A DNA stretch of 64,000 nt from an uncultured Aquimarina sp. (GCA_947498595.1 CANMKX010000003.1:62001-126000), one strand, 5' to 3'. Positions 16,979 through 25,788 are shown, numbered from the stretch's first letter. The notes: generated by a model not told the origin, from the sequence alone. Made by a program: numbers and translations.

Positions 16979-17717
16979 AATAAACATCCTCATAATAGAA
17001 GACACATCAGAAGAAGCTTTGGCATTAAAAGAGGTTTTAGAAGAGAACAATTACCACGTAGTAGCCATCGCTAGCTCATATCAAGAAGCATTGACTTTGT
17101 TTTATCAATTACCTATTGATTTAATTATTATTGATGTTTTTTTAAACGGAAACCCAGACGGAGTCACTTTTGCCGAGACTATTTCGATTACTCCTAATGC
17201 TTCAAAACCATTTGTTTTTTTAACAAGTTCAAAAGATCGACAAATTTTTGAACGCGCAAAATTAACAAATCCATTTAGTTTTTTATTGAAACCATTTAAT
17301 GAACTAGAGGTTTTATATGCTTTAGAAATGGCTGTAGAAAAATTCCATGGTCAATCTAATACTTTTTCAAGTAAAGATCAGGACACTGTAATTAGTCAAG
17401 AATATTTATTTATAAAAAAGAAAAATGCATTAAAAAAAGTAGAGCTTTCTAGTATAATGTATATAGAAGTCGATGATCGCTATTGTCATATCGTAACAGA
17501 AAAAGAAAAGTTTATTATTCAAATCTCTTTAGGAAAAATAAGTAATCTTTTAGACAATCAAGTTTTTATTCGCACTCATCGCAAGTACATTGTTAATAGC
17601 AATGCTATAGAACAAATTGTTCTTGCAGATAATTTACTTTTACTCAAAGGGAACCATACTGTTACTTTTAGTGGTAGGTATAAAGATCTTATTAAAAATT
17701 TTAATATTTTAAAATAA
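16971..17717 (+). CDS. LytTR-family response regulator
   Basis: A 248-residue regulator. The receiver domain has the acidic pair Glu10-Asp11, the phospho-acceptor Asp55 (LIIIDVFLNG), Thr85 and Lys107 (LLKPFN), all intact. After a linker, residues about 145-248 form a LytTR DNA-binding domain (FIRTHRKYIVNSNAIEQI). The start codon lies inside the end of the histidine kinase gene, so the two form a coupled two-component pair. LytTR regulators bind repeated short sites; the targets may be the neighbouring genes, but I did not find a clear repeat. Confidence 0.92.
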   Translation: MDKINILIIEDTSEEALALKEVLEENNYHVVAIASSYQEALTLFYQLPIDLIIIDVFLNGNPDGVTFAETISITPNASKPFVFLTSSKDRQIFERAKLTNPFSFLLKPFNELEVLYALEMAVEKFHGQSNTFSSKDQDTVISQEYLFIKKKNALKKVELSSIMYIEVDDRYCHIVTEKEKFIIQISLGKISNLLDNQVFIRTHRKYIVNSNAIEQIVLADNLLLLKGNHTVTFSGRYKDLIKNFNILK

Positions 17718-17740
17718 AAAAATCAATAGCATCACTTTTC

Positions 17741-17768
17741 AAATCTTCTTCTATAGAAGATTTTTTTA
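17741..17768 (+). terminator. Intrinsic terminator after the two-component genes
   Basis: AAATCTTCT (17741-17749) and AGAAGATTT (17755-17763) form a hairpin followed by a T-run (17761-17767). Confidence 0.85.
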
Positions 17769-17891
17769 TTTCTCTTAAACTGTATTTCATCACTCCCCTT
17801 ACTTTTTACTCTTTTCACAACAAAAAAAACGCCATTGGCTACATATCCTCAAAATAGCAAAACATTTACAAATATCTTTATATCAATAAAT

Positions 17892-17907
17892 TATATAGCG
17901 CTATATA
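17892..17907. promoter_or_regulatory. Perfect 16-bp palindrome upstream of the 234-residue protein gene
   Basis: TATATAGCGCTATATA is self-complementary without a spacer, 158 bp before the ATG. It could be an operator for a dimeric regulator. Only the sequence symmetry supports this. Confidence 0.4.
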
Positions 17908-17963
17908 TTAATTCTGAAGTTTAAAAATTGTGATGGGGATTCATTAAAAAAATTGAAGAAAAA

Positions 17964-18008
17964 AAGTGGAGCAGTCCCCACTTAAAAAACGACCCTTTTC
18001 TGTAGGGT
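17964..18008 (+). promoter_or_regulatory. Structured leader of the 234-residue protein gene
   Basis: Two small hairpins lie in the likely 5' leader: AAGTGG/CCACTT (17964-17969, 17978-17983) and ACCCT/AGGGT (17992-17996, 18004-18008). This stretch is more GC-rich than its surroundings. No known riboswitch is recognised. Confidence 0.35.
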
Positions 18009-18064
18009 AAACAGAAAGTGTAAGCTGAAAAACTTTAAGAGTAAGCATATCAAAATCAAAAATA

Positions 18065-18769
18065 ATGAGTATTGAAATAGCTAACTTAAGTGTGTCAAAA
18101 GGTAATAACGTTAAACCTTTAGGAAACGAGATCAGTATAAAATCATATACAAGTTGGGAAACAAAAATTATTGATGTTGCGATATCTCCTGCAGGAACTT
18201 TATGGTGTACTATTTTACGTCCAGATTTACCTAATTCAACTGGAGGTTATCTAATGATTTATAAAGATAGTATATCTGCAAATGAAGATCCTATCATTAA
18301 AAAATTCTATTCTGATGACGCATATTTTCGTACAGAAATTGCAAGTAATAAATTAGATTTTAAAAAAAATAATTACGTAATAGCATACAGTCCTCGTTTC
18401 GAAAACAAACCTGTCGTTATTAGTGCATCTACTAAAATCATTCTAGGAAAACCTGAACAAAATAATTATGATTTCTCAGAATGTGACGGACTTAATATTG
18501 TTAATTCTGGAAATGGTATTATGGTAGCCTATAATTTTGATCAAAACCCACTAGGTTCTGAAAATTATCAAGCTTTTATTGTAGCTCGAAAAGGCAATAA
18601 ATTAGGAGAAGGACAAGTCGTAGGAAAATCTGAGGTAGGTGGAACATCTGGTATCATGGCTTTATTTATGGATGAACTAAATACTGGAGAAATCTATAAT
18701 ATATATATTGCATTAAATGATATAGAAATGCCTCTAGCAGGAAATATATTCGAAGTTCCTCAGCAATAA
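18065..18769 (+). CDS. Unrecognised 234-residue protein without a signal peptide
   Basis: I do not recognise a family. The protein lacks a signal peptide and membrane segments and looks beta-rich, with Trp/Tyr/Gly-containing strands (KIIDVAISPAGTLWCTIL, GGYLMIYKDS, GIMVAYNFDQN, EIYNIYIALND). This pattern would suit a jelly-roll or lectin-like fold, but I cannot support a specific call. A structured leader precedes it, a hairpin follows it, and the GH18 gene lies 214 bp further on. Like the 162-residue protein upstream, it would have to act in the cytoplasm or be exported without a Sec signal. Confidence 0.65.
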   Translation: MSIEIANLSVSKGNNVKPLGNEISIKSYTSWETKIIDVAISPAGTLWCTILRPDLPNSTGGYLMIYKDSISANEDPIIKKFYSDDAYFRTEIASNKLDFKKNNYVIAYSPRFENKPVVISASTKIILGKPEQNNYDFSECDGLNIVNSGNGIMVAYNFDQNPLGSENYQAFIVARKGNKLGEGQVVGKSEVGGTSGIMALFMDELNTGEIYNIYIALNDIEMPLAGNIFEVPQQ

Positions 18770-18812
18770 GGAATATATTAAAAATTTCATTTACAAAATA
18801 ACATGAAATAAA

Positions 18813-18849
18813 AACAAAGCAGTTATCGCTATAAGGTAATTGCTTTGTT
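18813..18849 (+). terminator. Hairpin after the 234-residue protein gene
   Basis: AACAAAGCA (18813-18821) and TGCTTTGTT (18841-18849) extend inward through a G-T wobble to GTTA and TAAT. The following T-tract is weak, so termination may be partial. Confidence 0.55.
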
Positions 18850-18983
18850 CTATTAAACATATTTCGATTCACAACCGTTTTTACTGCATTCACAGCATAA
18901 AAAAATGCATTCACATCATTTACTAAACAAATCTTTTCTTTTGATTCTAGTTTTACCTCCTCAAACTTATACTAGATAAAACT

Positions 18984-19838
18984 ATGAAAAAAAGAGTAAT
19001 TGGTTATTTCAACAATTGGATCACCTTAGAAGAAGTTAAAGAAAAGTACGAAGGATATACTGATATTTTATTTTCGTTTTGGGTTAGTCCAAGCGAAATT
19101 GCAGGCGCAGCAGAAGAAATTGAAGAGTATCCTGAAATTTTAGAATTCTTAAAAGAGAATAATAAAAAATGTATTCTTGCTGCTGGAGGAGATACCTTAG
19201 TTCCTTTAAATCACAATCCATCAGATTATGGTATTCAATTAGCTAATTATGCTATAGATATGAAATATGATGGAGTTAATCTTGATTTCGAACATATTGA
19301 GATGAATAAAAAAGGAATAGCTTGGTTAAGTGAAGTAACAATGGCTGTTAAATCTTTAAGTATTGTAAGAGAATATCCTTTAGAAATTTCTCATGCTCCA
19401 CAAGCTACATATTTTAAAGCAGAAATGGGATATAGCGAAGTTGAAAAAAGAACACAAGGTATTATTGAATATTATAATATACAATACTATAATCAAGGTA
19501 CTTGGAAATATCAAGAATATGAAGATTATGATTCTATTTTCTCTAAAAAATATAACGACAATGGGTTATTACTCGACAATCACACATCTATTCCAAGCAT
19601 TATAGAGCAAGGAATTCCCGGAAACAAACTTATGGTTGGTAAACCTATTACTATTAATGATGTTTATAATACTGGATATGTTTCTACGAATGAATTTGAA
19701 ACTATGTTAGAACAAGCTAATAACGATTCTAGTTTCACTTATGGGGGAGTTATGGGGTGGAAAATCGATAGTGATATTAATGGTGATTGGGGTAAAGCAA
19801 TGTCTTCTGTCTTGAATCTTCAAACTGTAAAATCGTAA
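18984..19838 (+). CDS. GH18-family glycosidase-like protein without a signal peptide
   Basis: A 284-residue single-domain (beta/alpha)8 protein of glycoside hydrolase family 18. It begins with the first barrel strand KRVIGYFNNW, has CILAAGGD on strand 3 and the catalytic strand DGVNLDFE (96-103) with the acid Glu103 and assisting Asp101. The usual first-Asp position of DGxDxDxE is Asn99, as in YaaH/SleL-type members. YNIQYYNQ (164-171) matches the strand-6 substrate-binding Tyr. Family members hydrolyse chitin, chito-oligomers, glycan cores or cortex peptidoglycan. No signal peptide, linker or carbohydrate module is present, unusual for a chitinase, so it may act inside the cell or leave by a non-Sec route. 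Confidence 0.82.
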   Translation: MKKRVIGYFNNWITLEEVKEKYEGYTDILFSFWVSPSEIAGAAEEIEEYPEILEFLKENNKKCILAAGGDTLVPLNHNPSDYGIQLANYAIDMKYDGVNLDFEHIEMNKKGIAWLSEVTMAVKSLSIVREYPLEISHAPQATYFKAEMGYSEVEKRTQGIIEYYNIQYYNQGTWKYQEYEDYDSIFSKKYNDNGLLLDNHTSIPSIIEQGIPGNKLMVGKPITINDVYNTGYVSTNEFETMLEQANNDSSFTYGGVMGWKIDSDINGDWGKAMSSVLNLQTVKS

Positions 19839-19884
19839 AATCGATTATTCAAGAGAGATTAGTTTTTAATATATTTCTTAAAAA

Positions 19885-19918
19885 AAGATCATCTAAAAAA
19901 TTATTTTTAGATGATCTT
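19885..19918. terminator. Bidirectional terminator between convergent genes
   Basis: AAGATCATCTAAAAA (19885-19899) and TTTTTAGATGATCTT (19904-19918) are perfect 15-bp arms with a 4-nt loop. An A-run precedes it, so it can also terminate minus-strand transcripts. Confidence 0.85.
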
Positions 19919-19971
19919 AATCTCTTTTATAAACATGTTCTTTTTGCAAATTGCTGTTTTAATTTTTTAAT

Positions 19972-20472
19972 CTAAAGTCTTTTTGATTCTTTAGGTTCTG
20001 TATATCCTATCAGTTTTGTTAATTTTTCTAATTCCTCTTTATTTACTTCTGTTAATATTTGATTTCTATCACAAAGACCTGTTTCAAAAATAACTTTTGC
20101 ATTTTTGCTCATAGATTTTCTTGCATATACTAAATAAGAATCTCCTAATTTAAATTTATATCCACAAGTACTTCCACTTCCACTAGATTTCACTTTCACA
20201 AGTTCTTTTTCTATTTTCCCTTTATATGTCTTTATAATCTCAAATGTATAAACAAAAGTATTTATAGGAAGTTCAATCATGCCTTCATTGCTTCTTGAAC
20301 TCGACTCATTTTTTTGAATCTCAATAACTTTTCCAGTCATAACTAGATTTGATTGCACAAACGATCTTTTCGTCTGCATCGCTAGATCTCCTTTTACTTG
20401 AACACATTGACAAGCAAATGATTTTGTTATGGAAAGAATGGTAATTGTTAATAGTAAAAATATTTTTTTCAT
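19972..20472 (-). CDS. Secreted TIMP/NTR-like protein with N-terminal Cys-x-Cys
   Basis: A 166-residue protein with a Sec signal peptide predicted to be cut after Ala20, leaving the mature N-terminus CQCVQ. The mature protein has exactly four Cys (21, 23, 103, 134), in the order and approximate spacing of the netrin/TIMP domain, where C1 and C3 pair with two later Cys. Beta-strand segments (VMTGKVIEIQ, FVYTFEIIKTYKG, DSYLVYARKS) fit this OB-like fold. In animal TIMPs the free amino group and carbonyl of Cys1 chelate the zinc of metalloproteases; whether that holds here is untested. The preceding residues do not form a lipobox. Confidence 0.7.
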   Translation of the reverse strand: MKKIFLLLTITILSITKSFACQCVQVKGDLAMQTKRSFVQSNLVMTGKVIEIQKNESSSRSNEGMIELPINTFVYTFEIIKTYKGKIEKELVKVKSSGSGSTCGYKFKLGDSYLVYARKSMSKNAKVIFETGLCDRNQILTEVNKEELEKLTKLIGYTEPKESKRL

Positions 20473-20592
20473 GTATGTTGTTTTTTGCTAGGTTTATTCT
20501 GTCTTAAAAGAGTTTTTTTTGCTATTTAAAACATTCCAATTTGCTTGTGCTAAAGTATAGTTTTTTAAAGTCTCACAGAAGTTCTAATGAGT

Positions 20593-20628
20593 AAAACAGT
20601 CATTTCATTTAGTTAACTAAACTGTTTT
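20593..20628. repeat. Hairpin with an embedded palindrome downstream of the AraC gene
   Basis: AAAACAGT (20593-20600) and ACTGTTTT (20621-20628) enclose a 20-nt loop that contains most of the palindrome TTTAGTTAACTAAA (20608-20621). It lies about 120 bp past the AraC stop codon and 120 bp before the TIMP-like gene, so it could end the AraC transcript or act as an operator. Confidence 0.35.
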
Positions 20629-20744
20629 ATAATTCTCCATATTCTTTATAAAAACATCCTTTTATTCTTTAACTCCAAACAACACACGGTAATATTTGCG
20701 CTTAAAACCTGTTAATCAATCTAAACAGTCTGTAATCAATATTT

Positions 20745-21671
20745 TTAATTAAATGATTGTTTATATCTCAAAGGAGTTTGATTTGTCTTTCTTTTAAATA
20801 ACTTATTAAAAGATTGTGGATACTCAAACCCTAGCGCATAAGCAATTTCACTTACAGACAGTTCTGTTGTTGTCAAAAATTCTTTCGCTTTATCTATTAG
20901 CGCATTTTGAATATGTTGTTTAGTACTCATTCCTGTTAACTGTCGTAGCATATCGCTAAGATAATTAGGAGACACATTTAAACTTTCTGAAATATATAAC
21001 ACCGTTGGAAATCCTTTTTCAAGAGGTTTTTCTGTATCAAAATAATCATTTAATAATGCCTCAACTTGAGTTAAAACATTATTATTATTTGCTTTTCTTG
21101 TTATAAATTGACGATTGTAAAATCTATTAGAATAATTAAGTAATAAATCTATATGAGAAATTATAAGATCCTGAGTAAAAACATCAATATTTAATGTAAT
21201 TTCTTTTTTAATATTATCAAACATAGTTAAAATCATTGCTTCTTCATCAACTGATAAATGTAATGCTTCATTAACCGAATAAGAGAAAAAACCATATTTT
21301 TTAATTTTCATTCTTAAGGGGTGCTTTTGAAAAAAATCGGGATGAAAAATTAATAATACTCCTTCAAGATTTGAAGCATTTTCTATGTTTCCCTCAGATT
21401 TCATTATTTGCTTTGGAGCCATAAAACTCATTACACCTTCGTCAAAATCATAATATTGCTGCCCGTATTTCATTTTTCTTTTTACATTTCTCTTTATTGA
21501 AATACTATAAAAGTTATGTGAAATAGGATTTGTATAAATCTTAGAATCTGAATTAACTTTTTTTAAATCAATCACACTAACTAGAGGATGCTTAGGTTTT
21601 TCTAGCCCTAAAATTTTGTGCAATACGGATATTGATTCGATTACTGTTAATATCGATGATTTTTTATTCAT
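20745..21671 (-). CDS. AraC-family transcriptional regulator
   Basis: A 308-residue regulator with a C-terminal AraC DNA-binding domain (about 205-308): first HTH YISESLNVSPNYLSDMLRQLTG, second HTH SVSEIAYALGFEYPQSFNKLFKRKTNQTPLRYKQ. The N-terminal 190 residues form a cupin-like sensing region typical of the group near aldo/keto reductase genes in flavobacteria (YDFDEGVMSFMAPKQI). The aldo/keto reductase lies upstream on the same strand, 139 bp away, and may be its target or co-transcribed. Ligand unknown. Confidence 0.88.
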   Translation of the reverse strand: MNKKSSILTVIESISVLHKILGLEKPKHPLVSVIDLKKVNSDSKIYTNPISHNFYSISIKRNVKRKMKYGQQYYDFDEGVMSFMAPKQIMKSEGNIENASNLEGVLLIFHPDFFQKHPLRMKIKKYGFFSYSVNEALHLSVDEEAMILTMFDNIKKEITLNIDVFTQDLIISHIDLLLNYSNRFYNRQFITRKANNNNVLTQVEALLNDYFDTEKPLEKGFPTVLYISESLNVSPNYLSDMLRQLTGMSTKQHIQNALIDKAKEFLTTTELSVSEIAYALGFEYPQSFNKLFKRKTNQTPLRYKQSFN

Positions 21672-21810
21672 ACCTTTAAATTTAAAAAATATAGTTATCC
21701 TCTAATTATTAATACTTTTTTATTCGTTAGTTATTTTAAAGAGAAATCTCTCGCACAATAATATCTCTTACTATCTTGTACGTCGTTACAAATAAAAAAT
21801 TCTCCTCAAA

Positions 21811-22812
21811 TCAATCAACTTGGCTCATCCCATGTGCATTATATCTATCCCCTGTGTTTACTGTAATAGGGATAATTTTTTCTAATTTTTCTATATCATC
21901 TTGTGATAAAGAGTACATTGTTGCTGCTATATTTTGCTCTATATACTCTATTCTTTTTGTACCTGGGATTGGTACTACTCCTTTGGCAATTAACCAAGCT
22001 AATGAAAGTTGTGTTGTTGTTATATCTTTTTCCATTGCCATTTTCTCGATTTCGCGAAGTATCTCAAAATTTTTATAGAATTGTTCTCCTTCAAATTTCG
22101 GAATCATAATTCTTCTAAAATCATTTTCAGGAAAATCTTCTGGTTTTTTAAATTTCCCAGATAAAAATCCACGCCCCAAAGGAGAGTATGCTACTAAAGA
22201 AATCCCTAATTCATCCATTGTCTTTTTTATCCCATCTTTTTCTACATTTCGCTCAAATAATGAATATTCAGTTTGAACAGCTGTAAGTGGATGTATAGCA
22301 TGTGCTTTCTTAATAGTTTCGGAAGATACTTCAGAAAGTCCAATATATCCTATTTTTCCTTCTTTGACTAAGTCTCCCATTACACGTATAGTCTCTTCTA
22401 CAGGAATCGTTTTATCTAATCGATGCAAATAATAAAGATCTATATAATCTGTATTTAAATTTTTCAACGATAATTCGACCGCTTTTCTCACATAATCTTT
22501 TTTACCATTAACATTTCCAGACCATTGACCATCTTCGTTAATTTCCATTCCAAACTTTGTTGCAATAACATATTTATCCCTATTTCCTTTAACTGCTTTT
22601 GCAATTAACCTTTCGTTTAAGAAAGGACCATATACATCGGCTGTATCTAAAAAATTACCTCCCAATTCTAATGAACGGTGAATCGTTGCTATTGCTTGTT
22701 TTTCATTTGCTTTTCCGTAAACGTCCATATTTCCAAAAACTGTCATCCCCATACATCCTAAACCAATTTGAGCTGTCTTTAGCCCTTGACGTCCTAATTC
22801 AATTTGTTTCAT
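21811..22812 (-). CDS. Aldo/keto reductase
   Basis: A 333-residue member of the AKR13-like family that reduces aldehydes with NADPH. The catalytic tetrad is visible: Asp and Tyr in FLDTADVYG, Lys in VIATKFG, His in YYLHRLD. C-terminal VPIPGTKRIEYIEQN binds the cofactor phosphate. I chose the ATG at 22810-22812 (MKQIELGRQGLKT), as the in-frame ATG nine codons upstream adds residues not seen in the family. An AraC regulator follows on the same strand. Confidence 0.92.
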   Translation of the reverse strand: MKQIELGRQGLKTAQIGLGCMGMTVFGNMDVYGKANEKQAIATIHRSLELGGNFLDTADVYGPFLNERLIAKAVKGNRDKYVIATKFGMEINEDGQWSGNVNGKKDYVRKAVELSLKNLNTDYIDLYYLHRLDKTIPVEETIRVMGDLVKEGKIGYIGLSEVSSETIKKAHAIHPLTAVQTEYSLFERNVEKDGIKKTMDELGISLVAYSPLGRGFLSGKFKKPEDFPENDFRRIMIPKFEGEQFYKNFEILREIEKMAMEKDITTTQLSLAWLIAKGVVPIPGTKRIEYIEQNIAATMYSLSQDDIEKLEKIIPITVNTGDRYNAHGMSQVD

Positions 22813-22948
22813 AATCGTATCATTTACATTATTAAACAAAATTGCAAATATTCTTTTTAGACAAAGTATCCATATCTTAGAAATAAGTATCTAAATCTCT
22901 AGTTATTGGATACCTTTATAAAGGCATTTATGGTGTATATTAATAACA

Positions 22949-22984
22949 AAAGAGTCTACACATTAATCAATATGTAAACTCTTT
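22949..22984 (-). terminator. Terminator downstream of tRNA-Arg
   Basis: AAAGAGT (22949-22955) and ACTCTTT (22978-22984), with further partial pairing inside, form a hairpin followed on the minus strand by TTGTTATT. It lies 17 bp past the tRNA 3' end. Confidence 0.65.
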
Positions 22985-23001
22985 GTCTAATTTTAGTTTA
23001 G

Positions 23002-23075
23002 TGACCTCGAAGGGACTCGAACCCCCAACCCTCAGAGCCGAAATCTGATATTCTATCCAGTTGAACTACGAGGCC
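23002..23075 (-). tRNA. tRNA-Arg (anticodon TCG)
   Basis: The minus strand folds into a 74-nt cloverleaf. Acceptor GGCCTCG pairs with CGAGGTC (one G-U), anticodon stem TCAGA pairs with TCTGA around the loop TTTCGGC, giving anticodon TCG, and the T arm contains GGTTCGAGTCC. The discriminator base is A. The 3' CCA is not encoded. It reads CGA and probably other CGN codons for arginine. Confidence 0.93.
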
Positions 23076-23078
23076 ATT

Positions 23079-23105
23079 ACAGTCTTTTTAGAAATAAAAG
23101 ACTGT
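23079..23105 (-). terminator. Hairpin between the YqeY-like gene and tRNA-Arg
   Basis: ACAGTCTTTT (23079-23088) and AAAAGACTGT (23096-23105) are perfect 10-bp arms. No T-run follows on the minus strand, so it may instead be an RNA processing signal between a co-transcribed mRNA and the tRNA. Confidence 0.45.
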
Positions 23106-23114
23106 GATTTTTAT

Positions 23115-23564
23115 TTAACTTAATTTTGCTTTAACAATAGTTGATATTGTTTTTCCATCAGCTTTTCCTGTTAGTTTTGCATTGGCAGCCCCCATTACTT
23201 TCCCCATATCTTTCATTCCTGCTGCTCCAGTACTTTTGATGATTTCTACTACAACCTTTTCAATTTCTTCTTCGCTTAGTTGTTCTGGTAAAAATTGTTC
23301 TATTACTGCTGCTTGTTCTAATTCTGGTTGTGCTAAATCTTCTCTTCCTTGTTCTGTGAAGATTACAGCACTATCTTTACGCTGTTTAACTAATTTCTGT
23401 AATAACTTTAACTCTTGATCTTCTGTTAAATCCTCTTTCGCTCCACTTTCTGTTTGTGCTAATAAGATTCCTGATTTTATTGCACGTAAAGAGGTTAATG
23501 CATTTTGATCTTTTGCTTTCATAGCAGCCTTCATTGCTGTCATTACTTCAGTCTGTAAACTCAT
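23115..23564 (-). CDS. GatB/YqeY-domain protein
   Basis: A 149-residue protein of the YqeY family, all-helical and related to the C-terminal tail domain of the GatB amidotransferase subunit. Diagnostic segments are ALTSLRAIKSGIL near the N-terminus, QRKDSAVIFTEQGR in the middle and the C-terminal GAAGMKDMGKVMGAANAKLTGKADG. Members probably bind tRNA but the function is not established. It lies downstream of ftsZ, a neighbourhood I recall as common in Bacteroidota, but a terminator separates the two. Confidence 0.92.
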   Translation of the reverse strand: MSLQTEVMTAMKAAMKAKDQNALTSLRAIKSGILLAQTESGAKEDLTEDQELKLLQKLVKQRKDSAVIFTEQGREDLAQPELEQAAVIEQFLPEQLSEEEIEKVVVEIIKSTGAAGMKDMGKVMGAANAKLTGKADGKTISTIVKAKLS

Positions 23565-23605
23565 AACGTAATCATTTTTTGTATAGAAATGCGAAGATAA
23601 AAAAT

Positions 23606-23637
23606 AAACCGATACTTCTATTAAGAAGTACCGGTTT
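23606..23637 (-). terminator. Terminator of the division/cell-wall cluster after ftsZ
   Basis: AAACCGATACTTCT (23606-23619) pairs with AGAAGTACCGGTTT (23624-23637) with one mismatch. On the minus strand it is followed by ATTTTTTATC. It lies 27 bp past the ftsZ stop codon. Confidence 0.8.
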
Positions 23638-23663
23638 AAAAATATATAACTATTCTTTTTTTA

Positions 23664-25691
23664 CTAATCTACATTATCATGTAAAAAAGAATTATTGCTT
23701 CTTAACTGAATATCATCACCATCAGTATTCAAAGTAGTTCTAGAGATATTTGATGCTCCTGGTCTTGAAGCTACATCCAATCCTGCTCTTTTATATGCTG
23801 GTTCTTTTTCTATTTCATCTATTTGCGAAGCACTGTTGCGAAATTTGTAATTAAACTCTTTCATTTTTGCTCTTCGCTCTGCTGCTCTTGCTCTTAATGT
23901 TTCAGAGATAGGTTGATTTACAGGATCAACTTCTTCTGGTGCTTCAGAAGCTACTTCAGGAGTTTTAACTGTACGCTTTTCTAATACAATTTCTTCTTCT
24001 TCCTCTTTTACTTCTTTTTCATTTTCATCCTCTAAATAATCCTCTAAACTATATCTTAAACCTCCTTCTGATGTTACTTCTGCAGTAGGAGTTATTTCTT
24101 CAGCTCCTTTAACTTCAACATCCATTAGATCGTCTGTCAAGTCAAAAACTACAGGCTTCTCTTCTTCCATCATTGCAGCCTGATCTATTCCATTAGAAAC
24201 AGCATCTTCTGGAGTTTTATCATACACTGGCATATCAAAAGACAATGTAAATTGATCTGGCTCTTGTGTTGTATTAGATTTATGCTCTGATACAACCTCT
24301 TTAGCATCATTCACTTCTATCTGATTGATAATCTCTTGTGCATTAATTATCACATAATCATTATCTGTAGAAGTAAAAGGATTTACTATTTCATAGTCAA
24401 CATCTAGGTTTTTTACATATTGCGTTGTAGGCAATAATAAATCTTCATTAGGACTTGCCTTTACAGTATCATCTTCGTCATCAAACAAATTATGCTTAAT
24501 AATTGGTTCTTCCACGATCTCTTCTTTTACAGGAGCAGGTGGTTGAACTTCTTGCGGCGCTACTGGTTCTGTTGATTCTGCTGAAACAGATGGTACTATA
24601 GTACTTGTTGAAGTTGATTTTGTATTAAGCAATTGTGTTGCTCTTTGCTCATCTTCTAAAGTATGGATAATCTTCTTTGACTCAGTATTGGTAATCTCAT
24701 CTTGTTGCTCGATATCAAATCCAGTCGCTATTATCGTTACCGATACAGCTTCTTCTAGAGAGTCATCTTCTCCAACTCCCATAATGATATTAGCTCCATA
24801 ACCAGCTTCTTGTTGGATATGATCATTGATTTCACCAATTTCGTCAATTGTAATTTCTTCTTTACCAGATACAATTAAGAGTAGTACATTTTTTGCTCCA
24901 GAAATTTTATTATCATTTAACAATGGTGAATCCAGTGCTTTGTGTATTGCATCATTAGCACGAGTAGCTCCTGAGGCATTAGCAGACCCCATTATTGCTG
25001 TACCGCTATTACTTAATACTGTTTTAGCATCACGTAAATCGATATTTTGTGTATAATGATGTGTTATTACTTCTGCTATACCTCTTGAGGCTGTAGCTAA
25101 CACTTCATCAGCTTTAGAGAATCCGGCTTTAAATCCTAAATTACCATATACTTCTCTTAGCTTATTGTTATTGATCACAATCATAGAATCTACGTGTGAT
25201 CTTAATCTCTGAACTCCTAAATGCGCTTGTTCATTACGCATACGACCTTCAAATTGAAATGGTATTGTTACGATTCCTACCGTAAGGATATCCATTTCTT
25301 TGGCCATTTTTGCTATTATAGGCGCGGCTCCTGTTCCGGTACCTCCTCCCATACCTGCAGTAATGAAAATCATTTTGGTATTCGTATCTAGCATCATACG
25401 AATATCATCATAGCTTTCTATTGCAGCTTGCTCTCCTATTTCTGGATTTGCTCCAGCCCCTAACCCTTCAGTTAAAGAAACTCCTAATTGAATCTTATTT
25501 GGTATTGGACTATTTTCTAATGCCTGTGAATCTGTATTACATATCACAAAATCAACTCCTTTAATTCCTTGCTGGAACATGTGATTTATGGCATTACTAC
25601 CTCCTCCACCTACACCAATTACTTTTATAACATTCGATTGATTCTTAGGCAAATCAAAAGAAATGTTTCCAAATTCATCATTACTACTCAT
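23664..25691 (-). CDS. ftsZ: Cell division GTPase FtsZ
   Basis: A 675-residue tubulin homologue that polymerises into the Z ring. The GTPase core (about 1-320) contains [18 protein letters not shown] and the tubulin signature [10 protein letters not shown]. The remaining half (about 320-675) is a low-complexity, acidic, Pro/Glu/Thr-rich linker with a short conserved-looking C-terminus. E. coli FtsZ has 383 residues, so the linker here is very long; long FtsZ tails occur in Bacteroidota. It is the last gene of the cluster, about 100 bp after ftsA, and is followed by a terminator. Confidence 0.97.
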   Translation of the reverse strand: MSSNDEFGNISFDLPKNQSNVIKVIGVGGGGSNAINHMFQQGIKGVDFVICNTDSQALENSPIPNKIQLGVSLTEGLGAGANPEIGEQAAIESYDDIRMMLDTNTKMIFITAGMGGGTGTGAAPIIAKMAKEMDILTVGIVTIPFQFEGRMRNEQAHLGVQRLRSHVDSMIVINNNKLREVYGNLGFKAGFSKADEVLATASRGIAEVITHHYTQNIDLRDAKTVLSNSGTAIMGSANASGATRANDAIHKALDSPLLNDNKISGAKNVLLLIVSGKEEITIDEIGEINDHIQQEAGYGANIIMGVGEDDSLEEAVSVTIIATGFDIEQQDEITNTESKKIIHTLEDEQRATQLLNTKSTSTSTIVPSVSAESTEPVAPQEVQPPAPVKEEIVEEPIIKHNLFDDEDDTVKASPNEDLLLPTTQYVKNLDVDYEIVNPFTSTDNDYVIINAQEIINQIEVNDAKEVVSEHKSNTTQEPDQFTLSFDMPVYDKTPEDAVSNGIDQAAMMEEEKPVVFDLTDDLMDVEVKGAEEITPTAEVTSEGGLRYSLEDYLEDENEKEVKEEEEEIVLEKRTVKTPEVASEAPEEVDPVNQPISETLRARAAERRAKMKEFNYKFRNSASQIDEIEKEPAYKRAGLDVASRPGASNISRTTLNTDGDDIQLRSNNSFLHDNVD

Positions 25692-25788
25692 AATTGCTAA
25701 TTTATTGGTTGTATATTTTCTACTTTTCCTTTCTAAATATTTCTACTTGGTTCTTCGTTTATCTTCAAACTTTTTGCAGTCCCCTATT

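Noticed and set aside
18666-18914. 82-codon minus-strand frame at the end of the 234-residue gene
   Set aside because: Overlaps the coding end and terminator of the real gene; low-complexity Tyr/Phe-rich product without support.
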